Positions 15,995-25,024 of a stretch of DNA of 64,000 bases are shown here, one piece after another. This stretch comes from Marivita sp003149565 (GTDB lineage Bacteria > Pseudomonadota > Alphaproteobacteria > Rhodobacterales > Rhodobacteraceae): the NCBI RefSeq assembly GCF_965216415.1, contig NZ_CBDCFU010000002.1; one strand, 5' to 3'. The notes beneath the pieces are model-generated. The model ran no database searches. It saw only the letters and a program-made list of their open reading frames with translations, and was not told the origin of the DNA. The position numbers were made by a program, and so were the translations under genes. The stretch's first letter is position 1. Each line of letters begins with the position of its first letter.

Positions 15995-17020
15995 ATGACC
16001 GCGCTGAAGGAATTTCAACGGCTGGAGGCCGAAGGTGTCTGGCGTGCAACGCCCGCCGACCAGCGCAAGGACGTGATCGTGTCCTTGGGCGATGCCTCGC
16101 TGACGATCCTTGATCTGCGAGAAAACGTTCTGGCGCATTGGTCGGTCGCGGCCGTGGCACGGGCCAACAAAGGCCAGATGCCCGCGATTTATCATCCGGA
16201 CGGCGACCCTGGCGAAACGCTCGAATTCGGCGAAGACAGCGCTCAGATGATCGAGGCGATCGAGCGCATTCGCTCGGCCATCGACAAGACACGTCCGAAG
16301 CCCGGTAAGCTAAGGTTCTGGATCACCGGGCTGATTGCGGCGACTGTGATCGGCGGGATCGTATTCTGGCTGCCCGATGCGCTGCTCAGGCACACGGTTC
16401 AGGTGGTGCCTTCGGTCAAGCGGGTCGAGATCGGCGATGCCTTGTTGGCGCGGATCACGCGGATTTCCGGGCAGGCCTGCATGACACGCGACGCCCGTGA
16501 ACCACTGCGGCGGCTGGCGTCGCGTGTGTTGGGGCCTGCACAGCGCGGCGCGCTGGTGGTGCTGCCGGGCGGCGTGGCGGAAACTGCACATCTTCCCGGC
16601 GGGCGCATTCTCTTGAACCGCGCGCTGATCGAAGACCCGGAAGAGCCGGACGTGACCGCAGGCTATGTGCTGACCGAACGGCTGCGGGCGCTGACACAGG
16701 ATCCTTTGGAAGAGATGCTCATTCAAACCGGCCTCTGGTCAAGCCTGCGTTTGCTGACAACGGGTGAGATGGCGGACACGGATCTGGATCGCTACAGCGA
16801 ATACCTGTTGGCGCAGACACCGCAGAAGCTGTCAAACGATGTGATCATCGCGGGATTCGAGATGGCGAATCTGCGCACGACACCCTACGCCTATGCCGTT
16901 GATATAACGGGAGAAACCACTCTTCCATTGATCGAGGCTGATCCGATGGCGGGACGAGACATCCGCCCTGTGCTCAGCGATGCGGACTGGCTGCGGCTTC
17001 AAGGCATCTGCGGCGAGTGA
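15995..17020 (+). CDS. Membrane-anchored hypothetical, degenerate M48-peptidase-like
   Basis: 341 residues: a soluble N-terminal domain (1-100), one membrane helix at about 108-128 (FWITGLIAATVIGGIVFWL), then an extracytoplasmic domain. In that domain, LVVLPGGVAETAHLPGGRILLNRALIED, followed by GYVLTERLRAL, has the order of the M48 peptidase core, where a substrate strand and LPGG turn precede the HExxH helix. Here the helix reads TERLRA, so the zinc ligands are missing. Likely an inactive relative of a peptidase (inference). Convergent with, and directly abutting, the next gene. Confidence 0.65.
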   Translation: MTALKEFQRLEAEGVWRATPADQRKDVIVSLGDASLTILDLRENVLAHWSVAAVARANKGQMPAIYHPDGDPGETLEFGEDSAQMIEAIERIRSAIDKTRPKPGKLRFWITGLIAATVIGGIVFWLPDALLRHTVQVVPSVKRVEIGDALLARITRISGQACMTRDAREPLRRLASRVLGPAQRGALVVLPGGVAETAHLPGGRILLNRALIEDPEEPDVTAGYVLTERLRALTQDPLEEMLIQTGLWSSLRLLTTGEMADTDLDRYSEYLLAQTPQKLSNDVIIAGFEMANLRTTPYAYAVDITGETTLPLIEADPMAGRDIRPVLSDADWLRLQGICGE

Positions 17021-17641
17021 TCAGTGGCCTAGGCCCTTGCCGCGGCCCACAATGATCGGCTCTTTGATCTTTTGCCCTTCACGCAGCAATTCCCGGGGCA
17101 CCGTGTTGCTCCAGACTTGCTGGGTGGCGCGATATCCTTGACGGGTCATATGCGCGCGGTGCGGGTTGAGGCGGTCATCCTCCCATGCGCGTTTGTAGCC
17201 CTTTGGAACCGCAGGAAGCGTATTGCCTTGCGCATCATAGACGTGTTTGGGCACGATCCGCTCTTCATAGACACGCGGCTGCGGCTGGCTGTATTTCTGC
17301 GCCCGGACCGTCCGGTTTTGCACCATCGGAACGATACGCTGCGGGGTGATGATGACGGGCGCCGCTTCGGCCACGACAACGGGGGCAGGACGCGCCAGGC
17401 TGGGGGCCTGACCACAGATCGGCTGACGATCCCGGCCGACGCGCGGCACCCAATTCACAGCGCCATCCACCCCGGCCCTGACATAGACACAGCCCCGGCT
17501 GTCTACATATTGGCGCGCGTCATAGCTGGCCGGCGGCAGTTCCGCCGGCGGCGAAACCTGCAGCCCCTGAGCCGAAGCAGATACGGATGACACCAGCAGC
17601 ACAGCCAGAGCCGCTGCGGCTTTGATACAGTTTACAGTCAT
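17021..17641 (-). CDS. Secreted hypothetical protein
   Basis: 206 residues with a clear signal peptide (hydrophobic AAAALAVLLVSSVSASAQG, cleavage expected after AQ or ASA). The mature part holds YVDSRGCVYVRAGVDG...NWVPRVGRD...PICG, a two-cysteine module I associate with Rhodobacterales envelope proteins. A Pro/Val/Gln-rich linker and a basic C-terminus follow. Probably periplasmic or outer-membrane associated. Its stop abuts that of the preceding convergent gene. No enzymatic motif; function unknown. Confidence 0.75.
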   Translation of the reverse strand: MTVNCIKAAAALAVLLVSSVSASAQGLQVSPPAELPPASYDARQYVDSRGCVYVRAGVDGAVNWVPRVGRDRQPICGQAPSLARPAPVVVAEAAPVIITPQRIVPMVQNRTVRAQKYSQPQPRVYEERIVPKHVYDAQGNTLPAVPKGYKRAWEDDRLNPHRAHMTRQGYRATQQVWSNTVPRELLREGQKIKEPIIVGRGKGLGH

Positions 17642-17698
17642 GGTCTGTCCCCACAGATGTGAAGCCAGACTGCCTGCCAGCCTTTTGGGTGTAAAGGG

Positions 17699-18331
17699 CT
17701 ATTTCGTTCCGAACATCCGGTCCCCGGCATCGCCAAGACCCGGAACGATGTAGCCCAGTTCGTTGAGGTGCGAATCCAGCGAGGCTGTGACGATGGGCAC
17801 GTCGGGATGGGCGTCTTTCATGCGGGCGACACCCTCGGGGGCGGCGAGCAGGCAGAGGAAGATGATGTTCTTGGCGCCTGCGTCTTTGAGCAGGTCAATC
17901 GCGGCGGCAGAGCTGTTGCCGGTCGCCAGCATCGGATCAACAACAATCGTAATGCGGTCCTCGAGTTGCGCGGGGACCTTGAAGTAATACTGCACCGGTT
18001 TGAGCGTTTCTTCGTCGCGGTAGAGGCCGACAAAGCCCACCCGGGCGGCAGGGATCAGTTCGAGGATACCGTCGAGCAGACCGTTGCCCGCGCGCAGGAT
18101 CGAGACCAGCGCGAGCTTCTTGCCGTCAATGACCGGGGCCTCCATTTCGCAAAGCGGAGTTTCAATTTTCTTGGTGGTCAGTGGCAGGTTCCGCGTGACC
18201 TCATAGGCGAGCAAGTGACTGATTTCGCGCAGCAATTGGCGGAACGACTTGGTCGAAGTGTCTTTCTCGCGCATCAGGCTCAGCTTGTGCTGAACAAGCG
18301 GATGGTCAACGATGGTCAGGTGATCGGTCAT
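17699..18331 (-). CDS. upp: Uracil phosphoribosyltransferase
   Basis: 210 residues, standard length. The PRPP-binding loop is VVDPMLATGNSSAAAID; SILRAGNGL and the C-terminal YIVPGLGDAGDR uracil-binding segment are present. It converts uracil and PRPP to UMP. It is the last gene of the minus-strand salvage operon; its start overlaps the add stop by four bases (ATGA). Adjacent deoA yields uracil or thymine from deoxyribonucleosides, and upp recaptures the uracil. Confidence 0.96.
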   Translation of the reverse strand: MTDHLTIVDHPLVQHKLSLMREKDTSTKSFRQLLREISHLLAYEVTRNLPLTTKKIETPLCEMEAPVIDGKKLALVSILRAGNGLLDGILELIPAARVGFVGLYRDEETLKPVQYYFKVPAQLEDRITIVVDPMLATGNSSAAAIDLLKDAGAKNIIFLCLLAAPEGVARMKDAHPDVPIVTASLDSHLNELGYIVPGLGDAGDRMFGTK

Positions 18332-19368
18332 GTGCGCTCCAGTCGTTTCAGGACACGGGTGCGGGTGTCCTCGTCGCAGAAGGCCGCGCGGGCGGCGGTG
18401 TCATTCAGGTCGGCAAATACATCTTCGTCCCAGCCGAAGGTACGGGCAAGGTTGATATATTCGTCGCGCATCGTCGTGTGAAAGAAGGGCGGATCATCGG
18501 TGGAGACCGTGACTTTCACACCGCGTTTTCGCAGCTTTTCAATGGGGTGCTCTTCGAGCTTTGCGTAAACGTTGAGGACAACGTTGGAACCCGGGCAAAC
18601 TTCGAGGGTAATCTCGTTCTCCACAAGTTTGTCCACAAGTGCGAGATCGTGGATCGCGTGGACGCCGTGGCCGATCCGTTCGACGCGGAGATCGTCCACC
18701 GCATCGCGCACAGATTGCGCGCCGCCCCATTCGCCCGCATGGGCGGTGAGGCGCAATCCGGCTTCACGTGCCATGTCAAAGCTATAGGCAAAATCCTTGG
18801 GCTTGCCCTTCATTTCGTCACCCGCGATGCCGAAACCGACGATCCAATCGCCTGCGGTCTCGGCGGCACACAGCGCAGAGGCCTTGGCCTTTTCGGGGCC
18901 GAAATGGCGGATGCAGGTGACGATGCCGCGCAGGATGATGCCGTGATCGCGTTCCGCCTCGTCAGCAGCATCTTTGATCGCGTGCAGATATTCGCGCCAA
19001 GCGCCTACATCGCTGCCACCGCAAAAATCGGGAGACAGGAAGGTTTCGGAATAGACAACGTCATTTGCGGCGCTTTCTTCAAGCACGGCTTTGGTCAGGC
19101 GGGCGTAATCCTCGGGGGTTTTGAGCACGCTGGTGGCGGCCTCATAAACGCTCAGGAAATGCACAAAATCGCGGAAGGCATAGCTTCCATCGGGTTTGAA
19201 CACGCCATCCAGATTGACGGATTTTTCTTTGGCCAGGCCATTGATGAAGGCGGGCGGGGCCGCGCCCTCGTGGTGCATGTGCAGTTCGACCTTGGGCAGG
19301 CGCATGATGCGATCAAGCTGTTCTTCGTCCAGAGGACGGCTCAGACGCTCGCGTTCTTCTTCATCCAT
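18328..19368 (-). CDS. add: Adenosine deaminase
   Basis: 346 residues starting MDEEERERL at 19368, where the start overlaps the deoB stop by one base. Metal ligands are seen in VELHMHHEGA (HxH, here followed by HEG rather than the common LDG), the His of LTAHAGEW and the aspartates of VSTDDPPFF. The catalytic HGV loop is ERIGHGVHA. Deaminates adenosine or deoxyadenosine to inosine or deoxyinosine. The HHEG variant leaves some room for a related adenine or N6-modified substrate, but the operon argues for nucleosides. Confidence 0.9.
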   Translation of the reverse strand: MDEEERERLSRPLDEEQLDRIMRLPKVELHMHHEGAAPPAFINGLAKEKSVNLDGVFKPDGSYAFRDFVHFLSVYEAATSVLKTPEDYARLTKAVLEESAANDVVYSETFLSPDFCGGSDVGAWREYLHAIKDAADEAERDHGIILRGIVTCIRHFGPEKAKASALCAAETAGDWIVGFGIAGDEMKGKPKDFAYSFDMAREAGLRLTAHAGEWGGAQSVRDAVDDLRVERIGHGVHAIHDLALVDKLVENEITLEVCPGSNVVLNVYAKLEEHPIEKLRKRGVKVTVSTDDPPFFHTTMRDEYINLARTFGWDEDVFADLNDTAARAAFCDEDTRTRVLKRLERT

Positions 19369-20576
19369 CACAGGAAACTCCGACCCGATCCTTTTGACGC
19401 CACACCCAGATGTTTGGCGATGCTTACGGCCAAATCGACAAACCGTACATGACCAATTTCTCCCGTGCCGGCACCGGAAATGAGCACCGGCACCCGTTCG
19501 CGGGTGTGGTCCGTTCCGGTCCACGTGGGGTCGTTGCCATGATCCGCGGTGATGAGCAACAGGTCATCGGGTTGGAGCCTTGGCAGCAGTTTGCCGATTT
19601 CGGCATCGAACCACTCCAGCGCGCGTGCATAGCCAGACACATCGCGGCGGTGGCCGTATTTGCTGTCGAATTCCACAAAATTGGCAAAGATCAGAGCGCC
19701 ATCGGAGGCGGTGTCGATCTGGTGCGAGAGGTGTTCCATCAATTGCGCGTCCGAGCCCTTGTGCACCGCGTCAATGCCGGACATGGAAAAGATGTCTCCG
19801 ATTTTTCCAATACCGATAACCGCTTGCCCGGCGTCCTGCACCCAATTGGTGAGCACGGGTTGGGGCGGTGAAATGGCATAGTCGCGGCGGTTGGTGGTGC
19901 GCTCGAAACTGCCCTCTTGTCCGACAAAGGGCCGGGCGATCACGCGACCGATCCGACGCGCGTGGCACATCGGAGCGAGATCTTGGCACAGCTTGAGTAG
20001 GCGGTCGAGACCGAACGCCTCTTCATGCGCGGCGATCTGGAGGACGCTGTCGGCGGACGTATAGCAGATCGGTTGTCCGGTGCGCAGGTGTTCCACGCCG
20101 AAATCCTCTATTACTTTGACACCATTGCTGTGACAGTTGCCAAGGATACCGTCCGTCCCTGCCAAGTCGCAGATCCGTTGGGTGATGTCGTCGGGAAAAG
20201 ACGGCACGGTGTCGGGCAGATAGGTCCAGTCCCACGGTACCGGGAGACCCGCGAGTTCCCAATGCCCGGAAGGAGTGTCCTTGCCTTTCGAAACCTCGGT
20301 CGCCGCGCCCCAGCGTCCCGAAGGGTTCCCGTCAAGGCCGGGAGCGCGTTGACCAGAGGCCAGCTCAACGGCGTTACCAAGACCCAGCGCGTCGAGCGTG
20401 GGGACGCACAAGGGACCGCTGCGGCCCTCTTCGGCCCGCCCTGCGGCGCAGGCTTGGGCAATATGCAAAACAGTATTGGCCCCGGTGTCGGGTTCCGTTC
20501 CGTTGAAGAACTGATCCGCGTCGGGCGCGCCGCCGATACCGACGGAATCCATCACGACAAGAAAAGCGCGACTCAT
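19368..20576 (-). CDS. deoB: Phosphopentomutase
   Basis: 402 residues. The N-terminal metal/phosphate site is LVVMDSVGIGGAPDA and the C-terminal metal motif is LITADHGNDPTW...DHTRE, as in alkaline-phosphatase-superfamily mutases. It interconverts (deoxy)ribose-1- and 5-phosphate, channelling the sugar released by deoA to the pentose pathway. Its start overlaps the deoA stop by four bases, and its own stop overlaps the add start. Confidence 0.96.
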   Translation of the reverse strand: MSRAFLVVMDSVGIGGAPDADQFFNGTEPDTGANTVLHIAQACAAGRAEEGRSGPLCVPTLDALGLGNAVELASGQRAPGLDGNPSGRWGAATEVSKGKDTPSGHWELAGLPVPWDWTYLPDTVPSFPDDITQRICDLAGTDGILGNCHSNGVKVIEDFGVEHLRTGQPICYTSADSVLQIAAHEEAFGLDRLLKLCQDLAPMCHARRIGRVIARPFVGQEGSFERTTNRRDYAISPPQPVLTNWVQDAGQAVIGIGKIGDIFSMSGIDAVHKGSDAQLMEHLSHQIDTASDGALIFANFVEFDSKYGHRRDVSGYARALEWFDAEIGKLLPRLQPDDLLLITADHGNDPTWTGTDHTRERVPVLISGAGTGEIGHVRFVDLAVSIAKHLGVASKGSGRSFL

Positions 20577-21865
20577 GTGATATGCTCCAGAACAAGGGAC
20601 GGCGCGGATTTTGGCGCGTCACCAATCGTGATTGCAGAGAGCACAGCTTTGGCGGCCGCATCCGCCTGCGCCTCGCGAGCAGCGTGGACCCGGGCCAAGG
20701 GTTGGCCTTTGGCTAGTGTGTCCCCGATAGAGACCACGTCGCTCAGCCCCACGGCCGGATTCACCACATCAGTCTCGACCTGCCGACCACCCCCCAGCGC
20801 GACCACCGCCAAGCCAAGCGCTTCGCCATCGATTGCTGTGACCGTTCCAGCCGTCTGTGCCGGGACTTCGCGGATCACTGGCGCTTCGGGCAGAAAGCGG
20901 GCCCAGTCTTCGACGAAATGCACCGGCCCTCCCATCGCGTAGGTCATCGCGCCGAATTTCTCGGCGGCGGCGCCATTTGCGATGGCTTGGCTGATCTTGT
21001 CGGTGCCGCCGCTGATTCCAGCTTGTTCGAGCAACGTACCGCCCAGCGCGATGGTCAGGTCAAGCAGCCGACCGGCGCTTGCCCCCGTGAGGACGCGCAT
21101 GACGTCGATCACCTCTAGCGCATTGCCAAGGCTAGGAGCCAAGGGCTGCGACATGTCGGTGATGAGGGCCGATGTCGGGCATCCGGTGGCATTGGCCGTA
21201 TCCACCAAGGCGCGAGCCAAAGCGCGGGCGTCGCTCTGCGACTTCATGAACGCGCCAGAGCCGCACTTGACGTCGAGCACCAGCCCTTCAAGCCCTGCTG
21301 CGAGTTTCTTGGACAGGATGGAGGCCGTGATCAGATCGAGGCTTTCCACCGTCGCGGTCACGTCGCGGATCGCATAAAGCCTTTTGTCAGCGGGGGCGAT
21401 ATCGGCGCTGGCGCTGACGATGGCGCAGCCGACCTTGGACACCACCTGGCGGAACTGGTCTTCGGTCAGGGTGGTGCGAAAGCCGGGGATCGATTCCAGC
21501 TTGTCGAGCGTGCCGCCGGTATGGCCCAGCCCCCGGCCCGAAATCATCGGAACATAGACCCCGCAGGCCGCCAAAGCGGGCGCGAGGATCAGGCTTAAGC
21601 AATCGCCCACCCCGCCTGTTGAATGCTTGTCGAGCACCGGAGCGTCGAGTTCCCAGTGAAGCACCTTGCCGCTGTCGCGCATGGCAGCGGTCAGGCCAGC
21701 GCGTCCAACATCCGTCAAACCGTTAAGGCACACCCCCATTGCAAACGCGCCGGCCTGCGCATCGCTGACCGAGCCGTTCGCCAAACCCTGAGCGAACCAA
21801 GCCAAAGCATCGGCGTCGGGTGTGACACCCGTGCGCAGCGTTGCGATGATCGCACGTGCATCCAT
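20573..21865 (-). CDS. deoA: Thymidine phosphorylase
   Basis: 430 residues. The family signature for pyrimidine phosphorylases is visible as SGRGLGHTGGTLDKLESI, with KHSTGGVGD for phosphate binding just before and VDVKCGSGAF-like LDVKCGSGAFMKS after. It cleaves thymidine or deoxyuridine with phosphate to the base and deoxyribose-1-phosphate, the substrate of the next gene product DeoB. Start and the cdd stop share one base, so translation is coupled. Confidence 0.96.
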   Translation of the reverse strand: MDARAIIATLRTGVTPDADALAWFAQGLANGSVSDAQAGAFAMGVCLNGLTDVGRAGLTAAMRDSGKVLHWELDAPVLDKHSTGGVGDCLSLILAPALAACGVYVPMISGRGLGHTGGTLDKLESIPGFRTTLTEDQFRQVVSKVGCAIVSASADIAPADKRLYAIRDVTATVESLDLITASILSKKLAAGLEGLVLDVKCGSGAFMKSQSDARALARALVDTANATGCPTSALITDMSQPLAPSLGNALEVIDVMRVLTGASAGRLLDLTIALGGTLLEQAGISGGTDKISQAIANGAAAEKFGAMTYAMGGPVHFVEDWARFLPEAPVIREVPAQTAGTVTAIDGEALGLAVVALGGGRQVETDVVNPAVGLSDVVSIGDTLAKGQPLARVHAAREAQADAAAKAVLSAITIGDAPKSAPSLVLEHIT

Positions 21866-22257
21866 CAGGTACGGTCCATGTGGCCAGCGTCGAAGGCTCC
21901 GGGCAGCAGGTCTCCGACGGTGGTTTTGAATTCTGTCCCATCTGTCGTTGCCAGCGTCACTGGCACGTCACGTCCCGCAAACTCGGACAGTTTCTGACGG
22001 CACCCACCGCAAGGCGGCACAGGGTCGGGGCTGTCGGCGATGACGTAGGCTTCGACGATTTTCCGCGCGCCGGACGCAATCATGGCGGCGATGGCCCCAG
22101 CTTCGGCGCAGGTGCCCTCGGGATAAGCCACGTTTTCGACGTTACAGCCCACAAACACGTGCCCCTCTGCCGAACGCAGCGCAGCGCCAACTTTGAAATT
22201 CGAATAGGGTGCGTAGGCGTTTTCCCGAACTGCCTGTGCTGCCTCTTTCAGATCCAT
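21865..22257 (-). CDS. cdd: Cytidine deaminase
   Basis: 130 residues, the short tetrameric type. Zinc ligands C50, C83 and C86 and the catalytic E52 are in CAEAGA and PPCGGCRQ. The start was set at 22257 (MDLKEAAQAV) because upstream sequence does not match the family. Converts cytidine or deoxycytidine to uridine or deoxyuridine, feeding deoA. First gene of the five-gene salvage operon. Confidence 0.95.
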   Translation of the reverse strand: MDLKEAAQAVRENAYAPYSNFKVGAALRSAEGHVFVGCNVENVAYPEGTCAEAGAIAAMIASGARKIVEAYVIADSPDPVPPCGGCRQKLSEFAGRDVPVTLATTDGTEFKTTVGDLLPGAFDAGHMDRT

Positions 22258-22377
22258 ATCGTCCCTGCCCTTCGATATCAGACCCACATGATTGCGAGGG
22301 CGTGACCCCGATTGCAAGGGTTGGCGGAACCAGAAACGCAACGTTCGCGTTTTCCAGCAAAAGAAAGGAGCGTCCCC

Positions 22378-22569
22378 ATGCCTATACAAAATTCCATTGC
22401 CCTTGATCCAACACTCGGACTGGGCCCGGACCCCGAAGAACGGATGACCGAGAAGCAAGCCATCACACTGCGTGAACTTGCCAGCGAAGCAGATGAGCCT
22501 TTCGATGGCAGCCTGACCCGGAGGCAGGCAGAGCGTCGGATCGCGCATCTTAAGGAATATCTGAAATGA
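22378..22569 (+). CDS. DUF3072-type small protein
   Basis: 63 residues, soluble, with the pattern MTEKQAITLRELASEADEPF followed by LTRRQAERRIAHLKEYLK. This matches my memory of the DUF3072 family, a short helical pair. AAAGGAG precedes the ATG. It is divergent from cdd. Function of the family is not known; charge pattern and size suggest nucleic-acid or protein binding, without proof. Confidence 0.7.
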   Translation: MPIQNSIALDPTLGLGPDPEERMTEKQAITLRELASEADEPFDGSLTRRQAERRIAHLKEYLK

Positions 22570-22656
22570 GCTTCTTGCCGCAGGGGCAACTGACCACTCT
22601 TCCCCTCTGCTCAGAAAAGGTTTAGCTCTAAACCAAATTTGAGCGAGGCGGGATCC

Positions 22657-24936
22657 ATGTCGGACAACACCAACGAAACGCTGCGTCAGGCGGCACTGTT
22701 TTACCATGAACACCCCAAACCCGGTAAGCTTGAAATCCGCGCCACCAAGCCTTTGGCGAACGGCCGCGATCTGGCGCGTGCCTATAGTCCGGGGGTTGCA
22801 GAGGCATGCCTTGAGATAAAGGCCGACGAAACAAACGCAGCGCGCTACACTGCCAAAGGCAATCTTGTCGCTGTGGTGTCCAACGGCACGGCAGTGCTGG
22901 GCCTGGGCAATATCGGCGCACTTGCCTCCAAGCCGGTGATGGAGGGCAAGGCGGTTCTCTTCAAAAAGTTCGCCAATATCGACTGCTTCGACATTGAGCT
23001 GAACGAGAGCGATCCTGAGAAACTGGCCGACATCGTCTGCGCGCTTGAGCCCACCTTTGGCGCGATAAACCTAGAGGACATCAAGGCGCCGGATTGTTTC
23101 ATCGTTGAGAAACTTTGCCGCGAACGCATGAACATTCCGGTCTTCCACGACGATCAGCACGGCACGGCCATCGTTGTGGGGGCTGCTGCGACCAATGCGT
23201 TGCATGTTGCGGGCAAAGCCTTTGAGGACATCAAGATCGTCTCGACGGGTGGAGGAGCGGCTGGCATTGCGTGTCTGAACATGCTGCTCAAGCTGGGTGT
23301 TAAGCGCGAAAACGTGTGGCTCTGCGATATTCACGGATTGGTCTATGAGGGTCGGGTTGAGGATATGAATCCTCAAAAAGCGGCCTTTGCACAAAAAAGC
23401 GATCTGCGGACGCTGGATGATGTGATCAGTGGCGCGGACCTGTTTCTGGGCCTCAGCGGGCCAAAAGTGCTGAAGCCCGAGATGGTCGCAAAAATGGCCG
23501 ACCGTCCGATCATCTTTGCACTAGCCAACCCAACACCGGAGATTTTGCCCGATGAGGTGCGCGAGGTGGCGCCAAATGCCATTATGGCGACCGGACGCAG
23601 CGATTTCCCAAATCAGGTCAACAATGTTCTGTGCTTCCCATTCATCTTCCGCGGCGCACTGGATGTGGGCGCGACCGAGATCAACGACGCCATGCAAATC
23701 GCCTGCGTCGAAGGGATTGCGATGCTTGCGCGCGCTACGACAAGTGCAGAGGCAGCGGCCGCCTATCGCGGCGAGCAGCTCACTTTTGGGCCGGATTACC
23801 TGATCCCCAAACCCTTTGACCCACGCCTGTCAGGCGTCGTGTCGACCGCCGTGGCGCAGGCCGCGATGGAATCCGGTGTGGCGAAACGCCCCGTCGATGA
23901 TCTTTCGGCGTACAAGGCCAAGCTTGATGCAAGCGTCTACAAATCCGCTTTGCTGATGCGGCCCGTCTTTGATGCGGCCGCGACAGGTGCGCGTCGTATC
24001 GTCTTTGCGGAAGGCGAGGATGAGCGGGTGCTGCGCGCGGCTCAGGCGATACTTGAGGAGACAACCGAGACCCCGATCCTCATCGGCCGCCCCGACGTGA
24101 TCGCGTTGCGCTGTGAACGGCTGGGTCTGGAGATCCGTCCCGAACGCGATTTCACCTTGGTGAACCCGGAAAACGACCCCCGCTACCGAGATTACTGGGA
24201 AACCTATCACAAGATCATGGCACGCCGTGGCGTAACGCCTGATCTGGCCCGCGCGATCATGCGCACCAACACAACTGCCATTGGCGCGGTCATGGTGCAC
24301 CGAGACGAGGCCGACAGCCTGATCTGCGGTACCTTCGGTGAATTCCGCTGGCATCTGAACTATGTCACGCAGGTTCTCGGGTCCGAAGAACTTACGCCGC
24401 ACGGCGCTTTGAGCATGATGATCCTTGAAGACGGGCCATTGTTCATTGCCGATACCCATGTGCGGTCCCTTCCAACCGCCGAGGAGCTGGCGCAGACAGC
24501 GATAGGCGCAGCACGACACGTGCGCCGGTTCGGCTTGACGCCGAATATCGCCTTCTGTTCGCAGTCGCAGTTCGGCAATCAGGTCGAGGGGTCGGGCAAG
24601 CGGTTGCGGGAGGCGATTGCGCTTTTGGATTCAGAGCCGCGCGATTTCTGCTACGAGGGCGAGATGAACGTAGATGCGGCGCTCGACCCGGAACTGCGCG
24701 AACGCCTCTTGCCTGGCAACCGGATGCAGGGTGTCGCGAATGTCCTGATCTTCGGCCATGCAGATGCGGCTTCGGCGGTGCGCAACATACTGAAGATGCG
24801 CGCAGGCGGGCTTGAGGTGGGCCCCATTCTGATGGGTATGGGCAACCGGGCACATGTGGTCACACAAGGGATCACCGCACGTGGGTTGCTGAACATGGCG
24901 GCTATCGCGGGCACACCGGTGGCGCACTACGGGTGA
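22657..24936 (+). CDS. maeB: NADP-dependent malic enzyme with phosphotransacetylase-like domain
   Basis: 759 residues from the ATG at 22657 (GAGGCGGGA upstream). Malic-enzyme half: AYSPGVAEACLEIKA, VVSNGTAVLGLGNIG, HDDQHGTAIV and the NAD(P) fold VSTGGGAAGIACL. The C-terminal half (about 430-759) resembles phosphotransacetylase (RIVFAEGEDERVLRAA, ...TNTTAIGAVMV) and is regulatory in known MaeB proteins. It decarboxylates malate to pyruvate, making NADPH. It pairs logically with acetyl-CoA-producing beta-oxidation, since such domains respond to acetyl-CoA in known cases. The gene ends in a tandem hairpin array. Confidence 0.95.
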   Translation: MSDNTNETLRQAALFYHEHPKPGKLEIRATKPLANGRDLARAYSPGVAEACLEIKADETNAARYTAKGNLVAVVSNGTAVLGLGNIGALASKPVMEGKAVLFKKFANIDCFDIELNESDPEKLADIVCALEPTFGAINLEDIKAPDCFIVEKLCRERMNIPVFHDDQHGTAIVVGAAATNALHVAGKAFEDIKIVSTGGGAAGIACLNMLLKLGVKRENVWLCDIHGLVYEGRVEDMNPQKAAFAQKSDLRTLDDVISGADLFLGLSGPKVLKPEMVAKMADRPIIFALANPTPEILPDEVREVAPNAIMATGRSDFPNQVNNVLCFPFIFRGALDVGATEINDAMQIACVEGIAMLARATTSAEAAAAYRGEQLTFGPDYLIPKPFDPRLSGVVSTAVAQAAMESGVAKRPVDDLSAYKAKLDASVYKSALLMRPVFDAAATGARRIVFAEGEDERVLRAAQAILEETTETPILIGRPDVIALRCERLGLEIRPERDFTLVNPENDPRYRDYWETYHKIMARRGVTPDLARAIMRTNTTAIGAVMVHRDEADSLICGTFGEFRWHLNYVTQVLGSEELTPHGALSMMILEDGPLFIADTHVRSLPTAEELAQTAIGAARHVRRFGLTPNIAFCSQSQFGNQVEGSGKRLREAIALLDSEPRDFCYEGEMNVDAALDPELRERLLPGNRMQGVANVLIFGHADAASAVRNILKMRAGGLEVGPILMGMGNRAHVVTQGITARGLLNMAAIAGTPVAHYG

Positions 24937-25024
24937 CGATGCGGCGACGCATCGTGATTTCGGGTTGACCCGAAATTGCAGTGCGATGGGTCGACCCATC
25001 GCGGTTTTGGCTTAACCCAAAACC
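24936..25024. repeat. Four tandem perfect palindromes between convergent genes
   Basis: The 88 bases between the maeB stop and the photolyase stop are almost wholly palindromic. H1 24936-24955 has 8-base arms around GCGA and its first base is the last base of the maeB stop. H2 24957-24976 has 9-base arms around TG, H3 24983-25002 has 9-base arms around CG, and H4 25003-25024 has 8-base arms around CTTAAC. H1-H3 share a central GAC after a pyrimidine-G or GCGA turn. No U-run. Likely bidirectional transcription end or mRNA 3' protection. Confidence 0.85.
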
